From Myxococcales bacterium (GTDB lineage Bacteria; Myxococcota_A; SURF-8), in the NCBI GenBank assembly GCA_003598065.1, contig QZKR01000052.1, positions 1 through 35,343 of the forward strand: a stretch of 35,343 bases of DNA, read 5' to 3'. The position numbers and the translations under genes were made by a program. The notes below the pieces were generated by a model that saw nothing but the letters and a program-made list of their open reading frames with translations, ran no database searches and was not told the DNA's origin. This document shows positions 23,292 through 29,744 of the stretch, in pieces (positions within the stretch are counted from its first letter, which is position 1; every line of letters starts with the position of its first letter).

Positions 23292-23726
23292 ATGCGGACT
23301 TACAGCGCGAAGCCGAACGAACTCGAGAAGAAATGGTACGTGGTGGACCTCCAGGACGTGGTCCTGGGCCGCGCCGCGACCCAGATCGCCACGATTCTGC
23401 GCGGCAAGCACAAGCCCAGCTTCACCCCCCATGTCGATTGCGGCGATTTCGTCGTCGTCATCAACGCCGGCAAGGTGCATGTCACGGGCAAGAAGCTTTC
23501 CGACAAGATCTACTTCAATCACTCGCAATTTCCCGGCGGCATGAAAAAGACGCCGCTGGAAGAGCGTTTGGAGAAAAACCCCGAGCGGATCATCGTCGAT
23601 GCGGTCAAGCGCATGCTGCCCAAGAACCGCCTCGGCCGGGCGCTCTTGAAGAAGCTGAAAGTCTACGCGACGGGCGAGCATCCGCATCAGGCGCAGAAGC
23701 CCGAAGCGCTTAAACTGCCCTATTAG
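23292..23726 (+). CDS. rplM: 50S ribosomal protein L13
   Basis: 144 residues from the ATG at 23292 with AGGAG seven bases upstream; the in-frame ATG at 23271 lies ahead of that site and is rejected. [51 protein letters not shown] and the C-terminal [17 protein letters not shown] are textbook L13 segments. L13 is an early 23S rRNA-binding assembly protein of the large subunit. The rplM-rpsI pairing here is the usual bacterial order, with a promoter just upstream. Confidence 0.98.
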   Translation: MRTYSAKPNELEKKWYVVDLQDVVLGRAATQIATILRGKHKPSFTPHVDCGDFVVVINAGKVHVTGKKLSDKIYFNHSQFPGGMKKTPLEERLEKNPERIIVDAVKRMLPKNRLGRALLKKLKVYATGEHPHQAQKPEALKLPY

Positions 23727-23741
23727 CATCGAGGGAAGAGA

Positions 23742-24143
23742 ATGGCATCGATCGGTTGGAACTGGCACGCCGTCGGCAAACGCAAGACGGCCATCGCTCG
23801 CGTCTGGATGCGCCCCGGTTCGGGCATGATCCTCATCAACGGCCGCAAGGCTCCGGAATACCTGCGCCGCGCGGCGCTGGAGATGATCGTCAATCAGCCC
23901 CTGGAGCTCACGGAGAGCGAGGGCCGTTACGACATCGTCTGCAATTGCCAGGGCGGCGGACTGGCCGGCCAGGCGCTGGCGATCAAGCACGGCATTTCCC
24001 GCGCGCTTCTGGAGGTGGACACCGATAAATATCGGCCCATCCTCAAGAAAGCGGGCTTCCTGACGCGCGACGCGCGCATCAAGGAGCGCAAGAAATACGG
24101 TCTGCGCGCCGCCCGCCGCCGCTACCAGTTCTCGAAACGTTAA
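23742..24143 (+). CDS. rpsI: 30S ribosomal protein S9
   Basis: 133 residues. AVGKRKTAIARVWMRPGSG opens the protein, GGGLAGQALAIKHGISRALL is the central signature, and the C-terminus KERKKYGLRAARRRYQFSKR ends in the Lys-Arg tail that reaches the P-site tRNA. It starts 15 bases after rplM with GAGGGAAGAG upstream, so the pair is an operon. A strong intrinsic terminator follows 20 bases after the stop. Confidence 0.98.
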   Translation: MASIGWNWHAVGKRKTAIARVWMRPGSGMILINGRKAPEYLRRAALEMIVNQPLELTESEGRYDIVCNCQGGGLAGQALAIKHGISRALLEVDTDKYRPILKKAGFLTRDARIKERKKYGLRAARRRYQFSKR

Positions 24144-24162
24144 TCGCCGTTCTACGACGCTC

Positions 24163-24197
24163 ACGGCCTCCCGCTCGCGCGGGGGGCCGTTTTTTTT
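24163..24197 (+). terminator. Intrinsic terminator of rplM-rpsI
   Basis: ACGGCCTCCCGC (24163-24174) pairs with GCGGGGGGCCGT (24179-24190) over a TCGC tetraloop, with a single G-T pair, and a run of eight T follows. Confidence 0.95.
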
Positions 24198-24243
24198 GTC
24201 CGCCGGGCTTCCTTTCGGGCTTGCCTCCAGCAAAAATTTTTCC

Positions 24244-24270
24244 TCAAGTTCGTTTGATCCCATCCGATAG
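24244..24270 (+). promoter_or_regulatory. Sigma-28 (FliA) type promoter candidate
   Basis: TCAAGTTC (24244-24251), an 11-base spacer and TCCGATAG (24263-24270). Flagellar sigma-28 promoters read TAAAGTTT-N11-GCCGATAA in enterics and TCAAG-N14-GCCGATA in Pseudomonas; this fits the second form nearly exactly. The start would be near 24278, about 65 bases before the small gene. Confidence 0.6.
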
Positions 24271-24342
24271 ATTGGATTGCGAGGGACCGCGTGCGCCTCG
24301 CTTAAATGGCCTATGGCGCAGCGCATCAAGGACGAGGAAGAA

Positions 24343-24654
24343 ATGAAAATCCAAAACGACATCAAGCCTGTAGAGCAGCCGACGCGCCCCGCACGCCCTG
24401 AGACGCCATCCGCCCCGCCGCCCGAAACGCCGCCTCCCGAAGAGGATTATCGCGTCGATCTCCGCACTTCCGGCGCGGCTCCGGCCGATAAGGCCGCCCA
24501 AGCCGAGGCCGAAAGCGTCTCCTTGCGGGACGAGGAAGCCGCTTCGCAGCTTTCCTTCGATCTGGCACGGCAGATTCTAAGCGATTCCCACCACGCCCAG
24601 GCCGCCCACACCCGTTTCCACGCCGAAACGGTCGCCGGACTCTTCGACACCTGA
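24343..24654 (+). CDS. Small acidic protein, possibly FlgM-like or another flagellar-regulon protein
   Basis: 103 residues from the ATG at 24343 with GAGGAA five bases upstream. The first 25 residues (MKIQNDIKPVEQP) are followed by a Pro/Glu-rich disordered stretch, then YRVDLRTSG. An Ala/Glu-rich helix follows, and the C-terminal helical segment reads SFDLARQILSDSHHAQAAHT and ends ETVAGLFDT. No signal or membrane segment is present. Small size, a disordered N-terminal half and two C-terminal helices resemble FlgM anti-sigma-28 factors, and the sigma-28 type promoter upstream supports a flagellar role. The sequence is not close enough for me to name it, and no flagellar gene is in the window. 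It stands alone between the rpsI terminator and the convergent receiver gene. Confidence 0.7.
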   Translation: MKIQNDIKPVEQPTRPARPETPSAPPPETPPPEEDYRVDLRTSGAAPADKAAQAEAESVSLRDEEAASQLSFDLARQILSDSHHAQAAHTRFHAETVAGLFDT

Positions 24655-24661
24655 CAATCCC

Positions 24662-24699
24662 CAAGAAAAGGCCCCTTGGAGCGGGGATCTCCTCGGGGC
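24662..24699 (-). terminator. Probable terminator of the receiver gene
   Basis: On the minus strand GCCCC/GGGGC (24699-24695 with 24675-24671) and an inner GGAG/CTCC stem form a hairpin followed by CTTTTCTT. It lies about 60 bases after the receiver gene's stop. Confidence 0.55.
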
Positions 24700-24756
24700 T
24701 CATAGAAGGGGGTAAGGGAAGAGGGTTTGGGGAAGGTTCGGGGCGGAGAATACCTC

Positions 24757-25185
24757 CTAGCCTTTCGATCCGCCGACGCACCGTCGGATCAGGCGGTCGA
24801 GCTGGTCGGGATCGAAGGGTTTGTTCAGAATCGGAATGCCCATCTGGCGCACGGCCTCGATTTCAGGCGTGTGCGTCAGGCCGGTAATGACGATGACCGG
24901 CAGCGCAGGCTTGATCGCCCGCGCCCGCTCGATCAGACTGAGTCCTCCCCGACCGGGCATGGTCAGGTCGGTCAGCAAAACGTCGATTTCCCGCCCTGCC
25001 GGGCTCTCAAGGAGCTTTAGCGCTTCCGTCACGCCCTGGGCGCCGGCGCTGTCGTACTGGTGGATGAACAACCCGCGGCGCAGGCTGTCCACCTGGATCG
25101 GCTCGTCGTCCACGACCAGCACTTTGATTTTGCGCGTCGTGTCTTCCGTGTTTGTGGACGAAGTATCGCAGCATTGGTGTTTCAT
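24757..25185 (-). CDS. Stand-alone response regulator receiver protein (CheY-like)
   Basis: 142 residues; the start at 25185 is chosen because AGGAGG lies ten bases upstream, inside the longer frame. KVLVVDDEP gives the acidic pair Asp26/Asp27, LLTDLTMPG the phospho-acceptor Asp73, IVITG the switch Thr101, and NKPF the Lys122. There is no output domain: the chain ends 20 residues after NKPF (QLDRLIRRCVGGSKG). A 20-residue N-terminal extension rich in Cys, Thr and Ser precedes the fold. Single receivers signal by protein contact, as in chemotaxis, motility or phosphorelays. No histidine kinase is adjacent. A sigma-54-like promoter lies just upstream, and the FlgM-like candidate is convergent downstream, so a motility link is possible but unproven. 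Confidence 0.92.
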   Translation of the reverse strand: MKHQCCDTSSTNTEDTTRKIKVLVVDDEPIQVDSLRRGLFIHQYDSAGAQGVTEALKLLESPAGREIDVLLTDLTMPGRGGLSLIERARAIKPALPVIVITGLTHTPEIEAVRQMGIPILNKPFDPDQLDRLIRRCVGGSKG

Positions 25186-25221
25186 CTCGCCGAGCCTCCT
25201 TGCGCTTTCGGTCAATAGTTA

Positions 25222-25237
25222 TGCGGCTTCCGTGCCA
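25222..25237 (-). promoter_or_regulatory. Sigma-54-like promoter of the receiver gene
   Basis: The minus strand from 25237 reads TGGCACGGAAGCCGCA. The -24 element is exact and the -12 GC has the right spacing, but TT of TTGCA is CC. The start would be near 25212, about 27 bases before the ATG and 11 bases before AGGAGG. Confidence 0.45.
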
Positions 25238-25605
25238 AATTTCCGCCAAACTGAATTTGTAATGATTTTAAGTAGATGGTGTCTGCGATCGGCAAACGGC
25301 GATGGCGGGGTGTTTTTCCCGGTCGCCCCAAAATGGCATGTAATTTTTGTAATCTGTCGTATTCACAAAGCAATATAGAGGTTCACCAAAATGGCATAGC
25401 CCAGCTCCAAAACCCGACGCGACGACTTCGGAAAAAGACCGAAGCGACCTGCTGAGGTTACGCTTGCCGAACGCTGAAACCTTCGCCGCCCCGGCGATTG
25501 CATCCCGGAGAAAAGTGAATTAGATTGGGGCTCGATTGCGCCCGATGATCAGGCGGGTTATAGAGCGGACCAATTTCCCCAGCAATCGAAGGGATCCCCG
25601 GAAAG
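25238..25605. other. Intergenic region with two exact 12-base direct repeats
   Basis: CCAAAATGGCAT occurs at 25328-25339 and 25386-25397, 58 bases apart. The copies sit about 120 and 180 bases upstream of the predicted receiver transcript and also upstream of the radical SAM gene. A GC hairpin (GGCGA...TCGCC, 25302-25327) lies close by. I saw no gene here. The repeats may be binding sites for one regulator. Confidence 0.5.
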
Positions 25606-26982
25606 ATGACGGATGTCCTGAACAGTTTAAAGTCGGGCGCCAAGGTTCTCCTTCTCAACGCGCCGGTCAGCGATACCGCCACCGCGGAGAAAATGGGCAT
25701 GATCGCCAGCGAGGCGCCCTTCGGCCTGTTGCGCATCGGCGCCTATTTCCGCCAGCGCGGTTGCCGCGTCGAATGGCTCGACGCCCTGCGCGATCCGCTG
25801 TTGAACGGCCGGCTGCGCCGCCACGTCCGCAAAATTCTCCCCTGCGGGAGCCCCGAGAATGGAGCCTCCAAGGAGATTTATCATTACGGGCTGGACAGCG
25901 CGCAGCTTGCCCGGCGGCTGGCGGAATTCGACGCGCCGGACGCCATCGCCATTTCGGCCAACTTCACCTGGCATTCGGACGTGCTGGCGGAAACGATTCA
26001 AACCTGCAAGTCCGTTTTTCCAAAAACGAAAACGATCCTGGGCGGCAACTTTCCCACCGTCTGCCCGGAAGAGGCGGCGCGCACCGGGGCCGACCAGGTT
26101 TTCAGCGGCGACATCGAGGAGGCGCGTTTTCTGCCCACCGCCATCGACCTGATGCCGGGGCCCTACCACGAAGACTATCTCCGGATGATCAAAGGCTGTC
26201 CGTACAAATGCAGCTATTGCATCACCAACTGCTTGAACGGCGGGCACGTGTACGCCCAGCCGCCGGAAAAGGTTTTCGCCGAACTGATCGACAAACGCGA
26301 TCGCTTCGGCGTGAAGACGTTCATCTTCAACGACGACTTCGTTTTGTTTCAGCAGAAAAAATACCTCGATCCCTTCCTGGATATGGTGATTCAGGAAAAA
26401 CCGGGAGCGATTCTTCAGTTTCCGTTAGGCTTCTCCGCCCACATCGTCACGGAGCCGTTCATCGCCCGCATGCGTCAGGCCGGCGTGGAGACCATCACCC
26501 TCGCTCTCGAAACCATCAGCGAGCGCCGCGCCCGCGCCATGAACCGGCCGCACCACATCCGGGAATTCGTCCGCGCCGTGGACATTCTCAAGGCGCACGG
26601 CTACAAAGGGCGCAACATTCGCGTCTTCTGCCTCATCGGCCTGCCCGACCAGACGCTGGACGAGATTCTGAAAACGATCTGTTTCCTCTTCCATCTGGGA
26701 ATCATGCCCAGCCTGACGACCTACACCCTGACCCCCGGCAGCGGGGACATGGAGCGCTTCAAGGATCGCATTCAGTGGAACGCCCTCGACGAGCTTTCGC
26801 CCGATTTGTGGCGCTTCGCCAACCCCGAGATGCGGGCGGGCGATCTGGAACGGACCTATCGTTATTTCCACGAGAAGTATTACCCGCTCGAACGGATCGT
26901 CGATTCGCCGACGGACGATCCGGTGATCGTGGCGATGCAGAAAATCGTTCGCTCCCGAGGCCATCTGCCTGAAAACCTGTAA
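25606..26982 (+). CDS. Radical SAM protein with N-terminal cobalamin-binding-like domain
   Basis: 458 residues. The N-terminal 180 residues form a Rossmann-like B12-binding domain (KVLLLNAP, FGLLRIGAYFRQRGCRVEWLD, DAIAISANFTWHSD, TILGGNFPTVCPEE), but the His of the DxHxxG cobalt ligand motif is not visible. The radical SAM core has MIKGCPYKCSYC (Cys198, Cys202, Cys205), then FIFNDDFVLF and ITLALETISERRARAMNRPHH. FCLIGLPDQTLDEI follows. Class B-like members methylate or rearrange unactivated carbons in natural products, lipids or tRNA; this substrate is unknown. GGAAAG lies just before the ATG. It is followed at about 190 bases by the SGNH/carbamoyltransferase cluster on the same strand and may belong to the same pathway. 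Confidence 0.88.
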   Translation: MTDVLNSLKSGAKVLLLNAPVSDTATAEKMGMIASEAPFGLLRIGAYFRQRGCRVEWLDALRDPLLNGRLRRHVRKILPCGSPENGASKEIYHYGLDSAQLARRLAEFDAPDAIAISANFTWHSDVLAETIQTCKSVFPKTKTILGGNFPTVCPEEAARTGADQVFSGDIEEARFLPTAIDLMPGPYHEDYLRMIKGCPYKCSYCITNCLNGGHVYAQPPEKVFAELIDKRDRFGVKTFIFNDDFVLFQQKKYLDPFLDMVIQEKPGAILQFPLGFSAHIVTEPFIARMRQAGVETITLALETISERRARAMNRPHHIREFVRAVDILKAHGYKGRNIRVFCLIGLPDQTLDEILKTICFLFHLGIMPSLTTYTLTPGSGDMERFKDRIQWNALDELSPDLWRFANPEMRAGDLERTYRYFHEKYYPLERIVDSPTDDPVIVAMQKIVRSRGHLPENL

Positions 26983-27175
26983 GCCCACATTTTGAAATCA
27001 GGCGAATCGGGGTTCCGCCCGAAGCGCCGTCGTTCATGCACGGAGCCAAAGCCGGTTAAAGCTATGGCACGGCGGCGCAAGCTGTGTTAATAATGGCTCG
27101 CTTCATCGCCGTCCGCTTGGGCGGCGCAACGAAGCGGCAAGAAGCTCCCGATCAGGCGCGAGGGGATCGGCAGGC

Positions 27176-28468
27176 ATGGCCACCGACGAAGAAAACAAAC
27201 CTCTTCCGTCAAGCGGCGGACAAGCGGCCATGCGCCTGATCGTTTCCGGTTTGCTGGCCGCCGGTGGAATAACCGCCGCCGTTTCCGGCGCAAGGGCGGA
27301 CCAGTGGATCGTCGGAACGCTCGCCCCGCTGTTCGCCGTTGCCGCTGCGGCGGCGCTTTTCGCCCGCCGTTCGTCCGCCATCGAACTCGCGCTGTGGGCG
27401 GTTTTGTTCGGCCTGTTCGTTTCCGCCTGGCCCTGGACGCTGGCCGCCTTCGCCGCCGCGGCGGCCGGGCTCGTCCTTCGCCGGCGCGTGCTGTTCGCCC
27501 CCCGCCCGGCGGTAAAGCGTCCCCTGCGGGATTTTTGGGGCGCGCTGCGACTCACGGCCGCTTTGTTCGTTTTTACGGAACTCCTTGCGGGCTTCCTCTT
27601 CGAACGCCTCTATTCCTACGATTTTCACAAGGTGTTCAGCCGCACAGAGGCTCCCTTCGACACGACGTTCCCCCTCACGCCCGACAAAAAGACGCTGCTG
27701 ACGCTCGGATCGAGCCCCGCCAACCTGGAACTCGTCACCGGCAAGGCGTTCTCGTATCTGCTGGCCGAGCGGCTTTCCGGCCGCCTCAATTTCCTCTTCT
27801 ACCTGCTGGGCGGCGTCAACTCCGATACGTGGCTCAGGCTGGCCGAAAACGCGCTGCAAAAAAATCCCCGACCGGACGCCTTCATCGTCTACTCCGGGAT
27901 TCAGGACTGGAACCAGACCGAACTGCAATACTTCATCCGCGAGGTCGATCTGCTCTCCGAGGTCAAGGGCGGGCTGAGCTTCGCCCGCTGGCTCACGACC
28001 CATTCCAGCCTCGTGAAGTTCACGGCGGCGCTGATGAAAACCCACACGTCGCGCCCTTGCACGGAAGACCAGGCGGACAGGGTTTTCGCCCACTATGCGG
28101 CCAATCTCGACCGGCTGATCGAAATGGCGCGCCGGAACGGCGAGCGGGTCTTCGTCGTCACCGTGGTCGCCGATTACAGCCGCATCTGCCTCTCCAATCG
28201 TTCCTATCTGGACAAGGTCAACCAATACGCCCGGAATCTGCCGGCGCGGCAGCCGCACGTCACGGTCATTGACTTCGCGGAAGAGTTCTGGAAACGATAC
28301 CCGAACGGCCGGGCCGCTCCCGACGACTGCACGCCCTTCGAACCGGCGGCGACGCCGGGCGAATGCGGCGATCCTTATCATCTCGGGCCGGCGGGACACA
28401 AACTGATCGCCGACATGCTGCAACCGGTCATCGAACGGTGGGCCAACGATGAAGCAAACGCGCCTTAG
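27176..28468 (+). CDS. Membrane-anchored SGNH-hydrolase-like protein
   Basis: 430 residues. Hydrophobic helices lie at about 20-40, 45-62, 68-84, 86-100 and 123-143, so the enzyme domain is held at the membrane. The SGNH-like domain starts with TLLTLGSSPANLE, where Ser179 or Ser180 takes the nucleophile position, although the motif is GSS rather than GDS. FIVYSGIQDWNQTE replaces the Gly/Asn blocks, and DPYHLGPAGHKLIAD supplies the Asp399/His402 pair at the C-terminus. Such proteins are often O-acyl esterases or transferases for polysaccharides. Its last 20 bases overlap the DUF5989 gene. SGNH plus DUF5989, SxtJ and carbamoyltransferase is a grouping seen near polysaccharide loci, so a surface-glycan role is inferred. 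Confidence 0.82.
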   Translation: MATDEENKPLPSSGGQAAMRLIVSGLLAAGGITAAVSGARADQWIVGTLAPLFAVAAAAALFARRSSAIELALWAVLFGLFVSAWPWTLAAFAAAAAGLVLRRRVLFAPRPAVKRPLRDFWGALRLTAALFVFTELLAGFLFERLYSYDFHKVFSRTEAPFDTTFPLTPDKKTLLTLGSSPANLELVTGKAFSYLLAERLSGRLNFLFYLLGGVNSDTWLRLAENALQKNPRPDAFIVYSGIQDWNQTELQYFIREVDLLSEVKGGLSFARWLTTHSSLVKFTAALMKTHTSRPCTEDQADRVFAHYAANLDRLIEMARRNGERVFVVTVVADYSRICLSNRSYLDKVNQYARNLPARQPHVTVIDFAEEFWKRYPNGRAAPDDCTPFEPAATPGECGDPYHLGPAGHKLIADMLQPVIERWANDEANAP

Positions 28469-28613
28469 CCTGCTTTCCGACCTCGGCCGTATGGTCTGGC
28501 GGCGGAAAATCTGGTTTCTCGTGCCGTTCTTTTTCTTTCTCTTGTTCGCCATGCTGGTGCTGGTGATGATGGAGACCCCGGCGCTGATGCCCTTCTTCTA
28601 CGCGATCTTCTGA
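28449..28613 (+). CDS. DUF5989-like small membrane protein
   Basis: 54 residues, overlapping the SGNH gene by 20 bases in another frame. The sequence opens MKQTRLSLLSDLGRMVWRRK, then has one membrane helix (IWFLVPFFFFLLFAMLVLVM) and ends TPALMPFFYAIF. This match to the DUF5989 pattern (amphipathic N-terminus, Lys/Arg-Trp boundary, hydrophobic helix, short 'ALxPFxYxxF' tail) is clear to me. Such proteins accompany SxtJ-like and carbamoyltransferase genes, where they may help assemble a membrane complex; the mechanism is not known. The next gene starts eight bases after its stop. Confidence 0.85.
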   Translation: MKQTRLSLLSDLGRMVWRRKIWFLVPFFFFLLFAMLVLVMMETPALMPFFYAIF

Positions 28614-28620
28614 GGCGTCG

Positions 28621-29397
28621 ATGAGCGCGTCCGCCTCCGCCTCCCTCTCCGCCGCCGTCCTTTTCTCCGGCGGACCGGCCGCCGCTTTCGCGGCGATTCG
28701 GCTCGCCGAACGCGCCGACCGCGTGCATCTGCTGGCCGGCTTGAGGGCGGGCGCGCCGTCTCAAGGCTTGATCGACGAGGCGGCATGGCTCAACCATTGG
28801 GCCGGCGAGAAAGAAAAATTCGTCCTGCACCGTTTCCCGATAGAAGCGCTCGTCCGTCATCTTTCCAGCGAGCGCCGCTGGTCCGACCTGCTGCGCCATC
28901 GCTCGCTGACGCTCGCCCTCGACGATCTCACGGCCCTCGCCTGCCATTGGCGGGCGCTGGCCTTCTGCCTCGATCACGGCGTCGTCCTGGCCGCCGACGG
29001 GGCGCGGCGCGTCGCCTGGGACCGCGCCTTGCAGAATCCGGCGATCGGTCTCAGACGGCTTGAAGCGCTCTACGCCGAACTCGGCGTGAGATTGGAGCAT
29101 CCCGCCTTCGAGGAGGATGATTCGCTCAAACGCGCGCTGCATGCTCTGCGTTATTACCGCTTGAAGGATAAACGGCTCGTCGAGGACAAACCGCTTGCTC
29201 CCGAGCCGGAGCGCGCCCTGGCGCGCGCCTGGCGGCGCGTCATGCGGCCGGAGAAACGCCGCGAGACGTTCGAACGGCGCATGGCCGCTTTCTTCGGCGA
29301 AAAAATCGCCGTCGTCGCCCGGGCCTTGCAAGCCCGGCGGAAAGATCCGGCCGGAAATCCTTGGGCGAAGCTGCTGGAAGACGAGGCGAAGGGATGA
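28621..29397 (+). CDS. Degenerate PP-loop (adenine nucleotide alpha hydrolase-like) protein
   Basis: 258 residues, with GAGG six bases before the ATG. AAVLFSGGPAAAFAAIRLAE (SGG at 16-18) has the position and helix pattern of the PP-loop motif SGGxDS, but the Asp-Ser is replaced by Ala-Ala. RVHLLAGLRAG follows, as in PP-loop ATP pyrophosphatases. The middle is helical, with CHWRALAFCLDHGVVLAADGARRVAW. The C-terminus is rich in Arg and Lys (RAWRRVMRPEKRRETFERRM). The altered loop suggests lost or changed ATP use, perhaps a structural or binding role. It lies between DUF5989 and SxtJ-like genes and ends in an ATGA overlap with the latter, so it is part of the same operon. I do not know the family name. 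Confidence 0.75.
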   Translation: MSASASASLSAAVLFSGGPAAAFAAIRLAERADRVHLLAGLRAGAPSQGLIDEAAWLNHWAGEKEKFVLHRFPIEALVRHLSSERRWSDLLRHRSLTLALDDLTALACHWRALAFCLDHGVVLAADGARRVAWDRALQNPAIGLRRLEALYAELGVRLEHPAFEEDDSLKRALHALRYYRLKDKRLVEDKPLAPEPERALARAWRRVMRPEKRRETFERRMAAFFGEKIAVVARALQARRKDPAGNPWAKLLEDEAKG

Positions 29398-29723
29398 AGC
29401 GGCTGCTCGCCTATCTCCTTTCCCTCCTTGCCTGCGCCGTGGCGCTCGGTTTGCCGTTCGGCCTGCGGCGCGCCTTCGGCCGGCTGGTCGGCCTGATCGC
29501 CGGCGAACGCGGCTTGAGCGACACCGGATTGTTCCGGGCGCAGTTCAAGTTCTGGAACAGGGCGGTTTTAGGGTTCGTTTTCTATCTCGGCCTGCCGTTC
29601 AGCAAGCTGCTGTTCGCCCTGGGCGGCCGGTCGAAACTCGCGCCCAAATCGGGCGCGCCCACGTACTGGGTGGAGCGCGAATCGCCGGAGCGTTTCGTCG
29701 AGGGCATCGACGACCCGTTCTGA
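29394..29723 (+). CDS. SxtJ-like membrane protein
   Basis: 109 residues. The ATG at 29394 overlaps the preceding stop (ATGA). Two hydrophobic segments lie at about 4-22 and 56-80 (FWNRAVLGFVFYLGLPFSKLLFAL), with a polar Arg/Gly stretch between. The C-terminus is soluble, with PTYWVERESPERFVEGIDDPF. SxtJ-like proteins, named after the saxitoxin operon, typically end with YW-x-R and sit next to carbamoyltransferases. Its exact job is not known. The carbamoyltransferase starts 21 bases after its stop. Confidence 0.8.
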   Translation: MKRLLAYLLSLLACAVALGLPFGLRRAFGRLVGLIAGERGLSDTGLFRAQFKFWNRAVLGFVFYLGLPFSKLLFALGGRSKLAPKSGAPTYWVERESPERFVEGIDDPF

Positions 29724-29744
29724 GCCGCGCCTAGCGAGGGATCG

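Noticed and set aside
27065..27079. TGGCACGGCGGCGCA as a sigma-54 promoter for the SGNH cluster
   Set aside because: GG and GC are nine, not ten, bases apart, and sigma-54 spacing is strict.
27209..28552. Long minus-strand frame opposite the SGNH gene
   Set aside because: Shadow frame; the plus strand has membrane helices and SGNH blocks.
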